Origin: Fragilaria crotonensis
Lineage: Eukaryota > Bacillariophyta > Fragilariophyceae > Fragilariales > Fragilariaceae
DNA: 26,610 nucleotides
Reading direction: 5' to 3'
Assembly (NCBI GenBank): GCA_022925895.1
Contig: JAKSYS010000769.1
Coordinates: forward strand, 1 to 26,610
Position numbers and translations under genes: made by a program. Shown here in pieces: positions 9,746 to 17,157 of this stretch (position 1 is the first letter of the stretch; the number at the start of each line of letters is the position of its first letter). Under the pieces are notes generated by a model that did no database searches, was not told where the DNA came from, and was given only the letters and a program-made list of their open reading frames with translations.

Positions 9746-10988
9746 CCCGTGACTGCCGACGGCGGGGTGTATGGACGGTGATGAAGCCATCCTCATCCAT
9801 TCGTGGTGGGTCGCCAGCCTCAGCTGGTTTGGGTGGCGAAGCCCCATCGTGCAGGTCTTGATACCAATCATCATGATTTTGAAGATCCTGTACCATGGCC
9901 TGGAGACCAGGAGTAGCTGGCGTGTTAACAATCTGCCCTGTATAGGGGTTTCGGATCTTCTTTGGGGATTGAAACCAGATTGGTGCTGGTTGTGGAATGC
10001 CTGTACTCCCACTAGTATCTGCGGCATCCGAAGGACCTGCTGGAGTGGAGTGTAGCAATGGAGGACTCTGTGTTGGTGGTGGAGAAGAGTGCCTGGTATA
10101 TCCACTGTCCGTAGCCATTGCGAGGGACGAATGTGGTGAGGGAGAGTCGGCCGGTGGGTCCTTATCCGCAGGTGGGTCTGGGGAGGCCAACTGCAATGCC
10201 GTGGGCACAGTTCCGGTGGTGTGGACTGGGCCGCCAAGATGTGAATCTCCTGGTGGCAGGGTGGGGTCTAGTGGTGCCGCCCCCGGTGAGGCTGCTATGT
10301 CCATCTGCGCGGGTATATCCTGTTGGGTGGTTGTCCATGCCGCAATGCCAGGTACCGTATAGTCATTCCAGTAAGACCACTGTTTAGTGCCACTATCGTG
10401 TCGAATGTACGGGACACTCAGGGCAAGGAGGCGTGAACGGACCTTTCGAATCGTCGGAACCGTGTGCAAGGTTGCCGCCATGGGGCGAAACTCCTTGGTG
10501 AGGTACTGTAAGACGGCAATGCTGTCTGCAGACTCATGTAGGTAGTCCAGGAGTGCAGCGAGCAGTCTCTTCTCCTCATTGGTGCCGGTGGTGGTAATCC
10601 ATCCGGGAGTTGTGTGGTGTTGGCGCGCTTCGATCCGGGCACTCATGCGTGGTGGGGGTTTCCCAGCTGGAGGCATCGACGAGCGCAAGGACATCCCTCG
10701 TGGACATCGTGGGTACTCTGGTCCGTGAAGTGGGCCGAGTGTATGCGCGTTTGTTCCGTGTACTAGTACGATGTTGTACGTGGAGCAACGTGTCTGGTCC
10801 GTGAAGTGATCCGAGTGTATGCGCGTTTGTTCCGTGTAGTACGATGTCGTACGTGGAGCAACGTGTCTGGTATGTCTTGTGTAGGAATCTACTTGAGAAT
10901 TTGTGTGTCGATCCGAACAATGCCGTTCAGTGATCAACGTGTCTTGCGACGGTGGTGGCGTTGACCAATCGTCCGCCGCACCGCGCAA
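9672..10988 (-). CDS. copia gag, N-terminal reading frame
   Basis: An open frame of 438 codons begins about 65 bp inside the 5' LTR. The first ~110 residues are encoded by a partly tandem-repeated leader, so translation may really start at an internal Met near 10700 (MSLRSS) or 10645 (MSARIE). The middle is a helical, charged segment (EEKRLLAALLDYLHESADS), followed by a long Pro/Ser/Thr-rich linker and RMDEDGFITVHTPRRR. The frame closes at 9672. Coding character then passes to the +1 frame near 9780-9700, around a run of six C in the coding strand (9700-9705). This is either a mutation or a programmed shift. It is a structural particle protein by position only, since gag N-termini are poorly conserved. 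Confidence 0.6.
   Translation of the reverse strand: MRGAADDWSTPPPSQDTLITERHCSDRHTNSQVDSYTRHTRHVAPRTTSYYTEQTRIHSDHFTDQTRCSTYNIVLVHGTNAHTLGPLHGPEYPRCPRGMSLRSSMPPAGKPPPRMSARIEARQHHTTPGWITTTGTNEEKRLLAALLDYLHESADSIAVLQYLTKEFRPMAATLHTVPTIRKVRSRLLALSVPYIRHDSGTKQWSYWNDYTVPGIAAWTTTQQDIPAQMDIAASPGAAPLDPTLPPGDSHLGGPVHTTGTVPTALQLASPDPPADKDPPADSPSPHSSLAMATDSGYTRHSSPPPTQSPPLLHSTPAGPSDAADTSGSTGIPQPAPIWFQSPKKIRNPYTGQIVNTPATPGLQAMVQDLQNHDDWYQDLHDGASPPKPAEAGDPPRMDEDGFITVHTPRRRQSRVQPHLPPVLPGTPSPPGQHVPSSH
10717..10865. repeat. Tandem duplication inside the gag leader
   Basis: Two direct copies, 10717-10792 (76 bp) and 10793-10865 (73 bp), each start TCTGGTCCGTGAAGTG and end GGAGCAACGTG. They differ by a 3-bp indel and a few substitutions. 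A third partial start (TCTGG) follows at 10866. The repeat lies in the N-terminal coding or leader portion of gag. Confidence 0.85.
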
Positions 10989-11040
10989 ATGATGGGGAAG
11001 TGCTCTGTCAACACGCGAGTGATGTGAGAAAGCAAAAGTT

Positions 11041-11053
11041 GGACTCTATAACC
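11041..11053 (-). promoter_or_regulatory. Primer-binding-site position of the copia element
   Basis: Immediately internal to the 5' LTR the minus strand reads GGTTATAGAGTCC. This is where minus-strand priming by a tRNA begins. The sequence is not the plain plant-type initiator-Met 3'-end complement, and I could not assign the tRNA. Priming from an internal tRNA fragment, as in Drosophila copia, is possible. Confidence 0.5.
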
Positions 11054-11141
11054 TGTCAGAATCTCCTGATCACTACCATACAAGAATACGGTATTGATCC
11101 TAGAAGAGTGGGTACAGTACTACTTTCTACTGTATCCCTCA
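11054..11141 (-). repeat. 5' LTR of the copia element (88 bp)
   Basis: It matches 4639-4728 apart from a short GGAGT/ACT difference and starts TG and ends CA. In element orientation it lies upstream of gag and would carry the promoter. It contains a GTACAGTAC-type palindromic stretch. I cannot mark the U3/R/U5 borders. Confidence 0.93.
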
Positions 11142-11282
11142 AGTCGGACATGAGGACATGAGCATCTGATCGCAACTATAGGTAGCATTGTATTCATTCT
11201 AGGCACTTTCTGTAGTTATGTGGCAACTGAAGATGACACTGCAATTACGTCTCTGATGAACCTCATAACCACAAGTTATCAC

Positions 11283-12195
11283 TCATCCTTTCATTGCCTC
11301 CATGATGAACTTGTAGTGAAAGTCAAATGCGCAACGGTGGGTTTTGAAGTTGTTGATCAACTTGTCAACAGCCACCGGGCCATACTTGAGGCAATCATGG
11401 CGAGTTTGAGCATCGACTTGTCCTGAATCAATAGCATGGTAAGCCATCAAGTATTGTCGTGCCCAACGTGCGTATTTTCTGACTCTCTCAATGGTTATTA
11501 CTTCTTCTGACAGGCAATTATGTAGACTGGATTTGAAGTTGTCCTTCCCTCTCTTTTCAGCAAGGCTAAACCGTCAATATTTGCCTTTGCCCCGCCCCAG
11601 ATATACTCCACACCCTCTCCTGCGAGTTCGGCATGGCACTTTGGTGTCAGGAGAACCTCGGTACCGAGACGCTTTGCAATGTGCTGAAGCATTCCCTCTT
11701 CGTTGACAAAATCGTGACATAAACCCATGATATGCCGTAAGCTTGTACTGTAGTCAACAACAGTCCCAAAGTCGTCCTTCTTTCCGGTAAGTGAGTACTG
11801 CTTGATCCTTGTGCTGTCAATTTTACCTCGCTCCCACAACACTTGCAATAACCCCTTCGCTTTCCCCATCCAACCCTCCTTGATTTTTTCAGCTGTTCTT
11901 GTGCATGCAATGTCATTAGCTCTGCAAAGGTCAACCAGTTCTCGTTTGTTTTTGCCTTTTGTCAATATGCCTTGGCTTCGAAGTTCAAGCTCAAGTTCCG
12001 CTCGATTGCGTTCTCGACAGGTCTCGAGATTGGAATCTGATGTTGTCAACAGAGATCCCTCAACTGTCTTGTAGTTCTTTGTGAAGTGGCATCCTCCTCC
12101 GCAATGCCTTTCTTTCCAAGCTCTTCCTTCATTTCGGTGTTTGTGAGTTTCACGTTGTTAAACGTGCCGTATCGCTTGTCGTGACGGCATTCATC
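11283..12195 (-). pseudogene. DDE-like transposase relic, copy 1 (frameshifted)
   Basis: Three consecutive minus-strand frames carry one protein. The first (about 12195-12055) reads CRHDKRYGTFNNVKL and TEMKEELGKKGI, ending at a TGA after RQLRDLC. The second (12049 to about 11570) has a SAP-like helix-turn-helix (LRSQGILTKGKNKRELVDLC), then GWMGKAKGLLQVLWERG, SLRHIMGLCHDF and CHAELAGEGVEYIWG. The third, from about 11565, continues LAEKRGKDNFKSSLHNCLS, RKYARWARQYLMAYHA and FKTHRCAFDFHYKFI, to the TGA at 11285-11283. From memory this is the C-terminal half of a repetitive DDE-superfamily protein family common in diatoms and other stramenopiles; the name of the superfamily is not certain. The N-terminal catalytic part is absent. 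The relic ends 137 bp from the copia target duplication. Confidence 0.7.
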
Positions 12196-12490
12196 TCACT
12201 GAGAATCCGAAAGCCAGAACGGACCACTCGATCACTACAAGGTACTACGGTACAATCGTAGCTAGGTGTTATGTGTTGTGTGTGAATTCGATTCTATTCC
12301 AAGACTAAAAACAATATCGTTTCCTTGTAGGTCTACACACACTCATTCTGCGAAGTCCGCTTGAGATTTTTGGTCAAACATGATCTTGACTGCGAATGAG
12401 GTTGAAGGACTTTTTACGGAAGTCTTCTGGAATGTGACCTGCAACATGGGACGTGAGACGTGAGACGCATGAGACATGAGACATCAGTCA
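12196..12490. other. Spacer between transposase relic and microsatellite
   Basis: About 300 bp with no coding signal. Its end (12455-12490) degenerates into GTGAGAC/ATGAGAC-type motifs that grade into the 7-bp microsatellite. Confidence 0.4.
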
Positions 12491-12550
12491 TGAGTGATGA
12501 GTGATGAGTGATGAGTGATGAGTGATGAGTGATGAGTGATGAGTGATGAG
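12491..12550. repeat. 7-bp microsatellite (TGATGAG)n, left part
   Basis: About 8.5 near-perfect copies of TGATGAG. The array resumes for under two units at 12952-12964, on the other side of the inserted MITE, with its phase shifted by one base. Confidence 0.95.
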
Positions 12551-12951
12551 CAGGGGTGTTTAATTAAGGCGCCTGCCTGGCACAACAGCTGGATCGCCTT
12601 CTCAAGACCTCAAAATCGCGCCTTCTGAAAGGCACGTAGAGTCTACGCTGTTAACATACTACTGTAGCCAATATACGTGAATATCATACTAGAGTAGCTT
12701 CTACACAGATAACATACTACCGTACACCCGGTACGTGAATATCATACTAGAGAAACCAACTCTCTATTGTACATAGTACTACAGTATACACTGTACACTG
12801 TACTGTCAATCCTTTCCGTAGTACTGTGGCCCCGTAGAAACCTACCTGCGCCTTCCGCTGCGCCTTCTATGGACCCAAATTTCGCGCCTTAATCCACTAA
12901 TTAAGGCGTCAGAAGGCGCGCCGGCCGGATCGCCTTAATTAAACACCCCTG
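12551..12951. mobile_element. hAT-like MITE, 401 bp, inserted in the microsatellite
   Basis: Both ends carry the same 21-bp perfect terminal inverted repeat (12551-12571 and 12931-12951), which starts CAGGGGTGTTTAATTAAGGC. It is flanked by the 8-bp direct repeat GTGATGAG (12543-12550 and 12952-12959). A CAGGG start and 8-bp duplication are hallmarks of the hAT superfamily. Inside there is no ORF. A 43-bp direct repeat sits at 12651-12693 and 12710-12752 (ends ACGTGAATATCATACTAGAG). Many GCGCCTT/AAGGCGC motifs lie near both ends (for example 12610-12630, 12848-12868, 12890-12920) and resemble the subterminal binding sites of hAT transposases. The element is non-autonomous. No source transposase is in the window. 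Confidence 0.88.
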
Positions 12952-12964
12952 GTGATGAGTGATG

Positions 12965-13267
12965 TGTATGATGTATCTGCTGATACGCATTACGCATGGC
13001 GCATGGTACATGTACTGGAATAGCAGTACCGTTTACTCCAGTACTCGGGACTCGGGAAGTGCATGGGTTATGGGTACTACTTAGTTCTAATGGCGAATGG
13101 CAACTACTATAGTACCGATATATAGTGAGAAAAGTGGCTGACATCCAATTGTTAAGGCCATCCGTATGCAGGGCGATGCAGGACAGCGCGATGCCCTTGT
13201 CGTACTTTATTCATATATATCTGAAGATCATCTAACAGTGACAGTCGCACATGAATTAATCCCCTTG
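12965..13267. other. Spacer downstream of the YbeY-like gene
   Basis: About 300 bp of low-complexity drift from the microsatellite (ATGTATGATGTATC, CATTACGCATGGCGCATGG) and a GTAC-containing stretch. It should include the 3' UTR of the gene at 13268-13933. No gene is seen. Confidence 0.4.
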
Positions 13268-13933
13268 TTACAGCTTTCCTCCGAGGTGTAGACCGAGCTC
13301 CTTAATAATCTCCTCCTCTCTTGAAGTCATGAGTTCATAATCATGGTCTTCAATATGATCGTATCCCACTAAATGAAGCATGCCATGCACCAGCAACATG
13401 TGCATGCGTTGTTCTGGATCGAATACATCAGACATGGCAGCTGATACACCACGTACGTCGTCGTCCTCGTACTCCCATTCTTCATCGTCTTTGCATTGAC
13501 GAATCACATACGGGACATCAATCATCATATCTCCCAAGTTATACAGGTCGGGAATGTCAAACTGAGGTTCCTCTAGTACTCCGGGCTTGATGGCGTCGTG
13601 CATGGGGAATGACAAGATGTCGGTGGGAGCATCCACATTTCTTGTTTCGAGATTTGTCTCTCGCATTTCTTCGTCATCAACCAGTACCAGCGTGACTGAA
13701 TATTTTTCGTAGCCTAGAATGGAGCGTATGTTATGGACAGTCTGTCTCAATCTTTCTTCGTCAATTTTTTGCAAGGCAGTTTGCTCGTTGTAGATGTGAA
13801 TTGTTGCCGACCGAGCAGTGGAGAACCTTTGGCAAATCGCGACGGTGCTTCGAACGCAAGACGGTTGCGTCCGCGATAAAAAGGATCTAGAACATTGAAG
13901 TAGCAAGGCCATAATTAAGGGACTCAATCGCAT
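13268..13933 (-). CDS. YbeY-type endoribonuclease, organelle-targeted
   Basis: 221 residues. The zinc-binding signature H-x3-H-x5-H is complete (H183, H187, H193 in LVHGMLHLVGYDH). The other family blocks are in order: LVLVDDEEMRETN (82-94), APTDILSFPM (102-111), LGDMMIDVPYV (133-143) and a C-terminal M-x-x-REEEIIKELGL helix. YbeY is a single-strand endoribonuclease for 16S rRNA 3' maturation and ribosome quality control, and eukaryotic forms act in plastids or mitochondria. The first ~38 residues are Ser/Arg-rich and almost free of acids (MALLLQCSRSFLSRTQPS), fitting a transit peptide. M1 (13933) or M8 could start it. Two acidic insertions (about 112-132 and 147-172, with DDEEWEYEDDD) enlarge it over the ~150-residue bacterial enzyme. 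It is divergent from the kinase gene, about 430 bp apart. Confidence 0.88.
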   Translation of the reverse strand: MRLSPLIMALLLQCSRSFLSRTQPSCVRSTVAICQRFSTARSATIHIYNEQTALQKIDEERLRQTVHNIRSILGYEKYSVTLVLVDDEEMRETNLETRNVDAPTDILSFPMHDAIKPGVLEEPQFDIPDLYNLGDMMIDVPYVIRQCKDDEEWEYEDDDVRGVSAAMSDVFDPEQRMHMLLVHGMLHLVGYDHIEDHDYELMTSREEEIIKELGLHLGGKL

Positions 13934-14367
13934 TGGATCAAGATAGAGGGTGGTAATGATCTTGACTTGACCATGCAGTCAGTGATACGATGATACATCT
14001 GAAAATGAGTTTTTCAGCGGAGTACTGGAGCACTCGAGTCCCGTGTGTGCAGTGTACAGTGCACGTGCATACATATTACATATGAAAGTATGTGCACATG
14101 TACATAAATACATTACATATTACATACGGTATACGGTATCGCTCCGTACTGGAGCACTGGGGTAGCGTGGGGTATCATTTTTCGCGAACGGCGCATTTTA
14201 GATCTATGCGCCTGACACCATAGAATCAAAACTCCGGCTTTTTGTTCGTATCCATTTTTGATTGGACATCAGGGACAAGCAAGAATTCAACTTTCAACCC
14301 GGAGGCCGTTGATAGTTGGTACTCGCAGTACATCACCAATCGTCAAATACATCTGCCCATATGCCTG
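13934..14367. other. Divergent promoter spacer
   Basis: It separates the starts of the YbeY-like gene and the kinase gene. It holds two copies of TACTGGAGCACT (near 14023 and 14148) and an AT-rich, TACATATTACAT-type repetitive stretch (14065-14130) with a GTGCATAC/GTATGTGCAC imperfect inverted repeat. The plus-strand frame of the kinase is open from 14224 but lacks an ATG before 14368, so a 5' exon or intron here cannot be excluded. Confidence 0.4.
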
Positions 14368-16704
14368 ATGTATGATGTATCTGGTCGATCTTCTAAAGGG
14401 AAGATTCATCTACATGCATACCCCGAGTACAAATCTCGTCATTGTTTCGACTCAAGAAGGAAGAAGGTGCCAACAACGCATCCGATGAATCAAGCTCCTG
14501 ATCCAGCGTTGCTTCGAAAGGCGGTCCGACTGGTCCACTGCCTTCAGAAAGAACGCGGAGCGTCATGCGCCTACAGCGTCAGCCCTGGACTGTTCGAAGA
14601 CAATATGATTCATTCGCGGCATCAAACAGATACAGCCGTTCGGCTATGGGGCTCGATTGATAAACGCGAACTGTCCATTTTGGACTCGTTGCAGACTGTG
14701 AGAACACATGTAACCAGAGACGTCGATTATTATGTCGAGAACACCAAAATCGACATGGATCGGTCAGTTGGAGAATATCATCGAATCTTGGTGCTGTTTA
14801 ATTCCATGATCAGCTCCGTCCTTCATTCTTTTCTGTTGCCCAATGGAAAAAGGGCAGTAACCATGTCAGGATCGAAAAGGGGTGTCAAATCGCACCGACG
14901 GCACTATTCGGATGGGCCTCTTGGCATGTCAGAACCGATAAGGTCACAAGAATTGGATCATCATCGCATCAAGGGTTCTCGAGGTGTCAAGTTTGCACGA
15001 GAATCAAGAACTCCAGCTTTGCTCAATCTACTCGAGTGTTTTGTGGCGCTGAAGGAGTCAACCGGCCTGGAGCGAGCTTTGTTGAGCAGTATGTTTGCCA
15101 TGGGCACCGTGGACCATCGTCTGTTGAATGATCTGGTCCTTGAAGTTGAAAATCAGTTCAAGCTTATTAATGTGCTCCAAAACCTGCATGACCTTGATGG
15201 AAATGTGTTGCTTCTCATTCGAGAGAATGTAGGCCTTCCCCCCTCCATGGAGCGTCTGCAGTCGTTTATTTTGAGTGAATTCGACCTTGAGGGATTTCAA
15301 CAAGAAATGAATCACGAAAGCGTGTGGAATCTGATAACTGTGTACATGGACAAGCTCCACTCACTTGAGCTTCTCATAATTGAAGAACTGGAAAGTTCAC
15401 TATCAGAGGACAACAAAGACAGCCCGGCGTCAAATTTGACGGACCAGGCCAACGACGACACAGCAGCACTGCTTCATCAAGCGCTCGGAACGAATGGAAA
15501 TCTTCAAAAACTCGAGGACATGCCTGCCGACAGAGTGAAGGCTGTGGTGCTGGCAATGATGACGGCATCATCGTGTAATCCTATTTCAAAAGGAGATGGT
15601 TTGATTCCCTCAGAGTCCACTCCTTCGCAGCCGCGTGCAGCTAATTCTATGCAGTTGCTTGCTGGCGATGATGGTGTCGATGAAAAGCCTGTTCCTTCCG
15701 AATGGGACATTAATCTGTACGAGATTCATTTCCAGAAACGCATCGGTCGTGGTACAGCTGGGACGACGTATCTGGCCAAATGGTCTGGCCAGGAAGTGGC
15801 AGTCAAAGTGGCAGCGGTGACGGAAATGGGACTTGACGGTTGGAAGACAGAAGTCAAATCGCTGAGGAAACTTCATCACCCGAACATTATTCGGTTACTG
15901 GGATCAGTATACAATGAGAGCCCGCTGACGTATTGCCTAGTCTTGGAGTATTGCAATGGAGGCGACCTGCAAGAAGCGATGAAGAAGTCGACTCATCCCA
16001 AGTTTTTCTTCAAGGTGGCTTCTGACATTGCCCATGGGATGGCATATCTTCACCATCGTGGTATTGTTCATCGTGACATCAAGCCAGCCAATGTCTTGAT
16101 CGACGGCGACGTGGCATGTAGCTCAGTGTCGGCCAAAGTAACGGATTTTGGTGTCGCTGCCATTGAACATAAGCAGGAAATGACCTCTGAAACCGGGACG
16201 TATCGCTGGATGGCCCCTGAAGTTATTCGACACCATCCCTACTCCGAAAAGGCCGACTGTTATTCTTATGGAGTATTATTGTGGCAAATGATCACTCGCG
16301 AAGTTCCTTTCCCTAATCACAGTCCACTTGAGGCGGCGGGAAAGGTTGCGCTCGAAATGGCTCGACCTGACTTTCCGAACGCCACCCCTCCTGGCGTCAA
16401 GGCTTTTATTGAAGGGTGCTGGGCTGAAGATCCCGAATGGCGTTATAGTTTTGAAGAAATCACAAAGAAATTGGCAGGAGGACTTGAACTATCTCCTACA
16501 GAACTGAAGTGGGTACAGGCACCATTTGGTCACCCAGTGTACAGCGAAGAGAAAGAAGAAGAGGAGGAGGACGAGGAGGCGCGACCGCCGGTGCTTCTAG
16601 AAGTGCCGCTAATGTGTAGGGCCGCAGACAAGCATCCGAAGGGATTTAAAAAACTGTTCGGCAACAGAAAAAGTCTAGCGAGGAAGGCATCGAGAGATGA
16701 ATGA
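14368..16704 (+). CDS. NIT-domain (nitrate/nitrite-sensing-like) TKL serine/threonine kinase
   Basis: 778 residues from the first in-frame ATG (14368); M40 (14485) is the alternative. Residues ~43-335 look like a NIT domain: two helical halves, the first with LVHCLQKERGASCAYSVS and the second with LLECFVALKESTGLERALL. This follows the pattern L-x-x-LQ-x-ERG ... LK-x-x-x-x-x-ERA. In bacteria NIT domains bind nitrate/nitrite and drive kinases, cyclases or antiterminators. A linker of ~115 residues leads to the kinase (~452-715). The kinase has a glycine loop GRGTAGTTY, K480 (VAVKVA), HRDIKPANVL (H568), DFG (D593) and GTYRWMAPE (E618), the last typical of TKL/Raf-like kinases. All catalytic residues are present. 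The tail has an acidic run (EEKEEEEEDEE) followed by a basic end. No transmembrane helix is seen, so it is probably cytosolic. Kinase call certain; NIT call probable; ligand inferred. Confidence 0.87.
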   Translation: MYDVSGRSSKGKIHLHAYPEYKSRHCFDSRRKKVPTTHPMNQAPDPALLRKAVRLVHCLQKERGASCAYSVSPGLFEDNMIHSRHQTDTAVRLWGSIDKRELSILDSLQTVRTHVTRDVDYYVENTKIDMDRSVGEYHRILVLFNSMISSVLHSFLLPNGKRAVTMSGSKRGVKSHRRHYSDGPLGMSEPIRSQELDHHRIKGSRGVKFARESRTPALLNLLECFVALKESTGLERALLSSMFAMGTVDHRLLNDLVLEVENQFKLINVLQNLHDLDGNVLLLIRENVGLPPSMERLQSFILSEFDLEGFQQEMNHESVWNLITVYMDKLHSLELLIIEELESSLSEDNKDSPASNLTDQANDDTAALLHQALGTNGNLQKLEDMPADRVKAVVLAMMTASSCNPISKGDGLIPSESTPSQPRAANSMQLLAGDDGVDEKPVPSEWDINLYEIHFQKRIGRGTAGTTYLAKWSGQEVAVKVAAVTEMGLDGWKTEVKSLRKLHHPNIIRLLGSVYNESPLTYCLVLEYCNGGDLQEAMKKSTHPKFFFKVASDIAHGMAYLHHRGIVHRDIKPANVLIDGDVACSSVSAKVTDFGVAAIEHKQEMTSETGTYRWMAPEVIRHHPYSEKADCYSYGVLLWQMITREVPFPNHSPLEAAGKVALEMARPDFPNATPPGVKAFIEGCWAEDPEWRYSFEEITKKLAGGLELSPTELKWVQAPFGHPVYSEEKEEEEEDEEARPPVLLEVPLMCRAADKHPKGFKKLFGNRKSLARKASRDE

Positions 16705-17157
16705 GCATTGATTTGATTGTGTTTATGTGTGTGGGAATAACGATTTTGGCAACTTTCTTTTTTGATTTCAGATGTTCCGGTATTCCATAAGTGTTGTACT
16801 TATAGCCTATAACCTATAGCACACTCAGAGAACTATAGTAGAACTATGCGATTCAAAAAGTGGCACCGTAGCATCAACCATCAACTCGGATTTGTTTAAA
16901 TATAACACATGGTGCTTGTGAACGGGAGAATGAAATCATGAGAAGGATGAGCATCGTCCAATTTTTGTTCGTAGGAAGACACACGACAAGAGCGACATTT
17001 TTTCACGAAAAATGTATGGGGGTACACCTGATCGGAATTCCTTGGAAGAATCGATTCGATCGAATCGACGACCAAAATCTCGCAGTCCACCACAACTATC
17101 GCAATCTAACTCCAGACACGTGTGCACAAACGTCAAGGAGAGCAAATCGTTCACACC
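16705..17157. other. Spacer between kinase and AIM24-like genes
   Basis: About 450 bp, the kinase 3' UTR and AIM24 promoter. The plus-strand frame upstream of 17158 is open for a few codons without an ATG. Nothing else is supported. Confidence 0.4.

Larger units (their letters stand above)
4639..11141 (-). mobile_element. Complete but defective Ty1/copia LTR retrotransposon (CoDi-like)
   Basis: The 6503-bp element is bounded by two near-identical short repeats (4639-4728 and 11054-11141) that start TG and end CA. Each is flanked by the same 5 bp, AGTCG (4634-4638 and 11142-11146), the expected target duplication of a copia integrase. Read on the minus strand the order is 5' LTR, primer-site position, gag with a zinc knuckle, protease (DTGAS), GAG-pre-integrase, integrase (DDE), RT (QVDD), RNase H, G9 polypurine tract, 3' LTR. 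Integrase before RT defines Ty1/copia. The body is broken by two frame changes before integrase, a large deletion between integrase and RT, one nonsense codon, two further frameshifts in RT/RNase H and loss of a zinc-knuckle Cys. It cannot transpose on its own, but LTRs and TSD are well kept, so insertion may be fairly recent. Confidence 0.93.

Noticed and set aside
9997-10362. Plus-strand Gly/Val-rich 121-codon frame inside gag
   Set aside because: It is the antisense shadow of the Pro/Ser/Thr-rich gag linker.
12491-12550. CRISPR-like or regulatory array
   Set aside because: It is a simple 7-bp tandem microsatellite without spacers.
14242-14367. N-terminal extension of the kinase to 14242
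   Set aside because: The codon at 14242 is TTG and the extension has no family similarity. The first ATG is at 14368.
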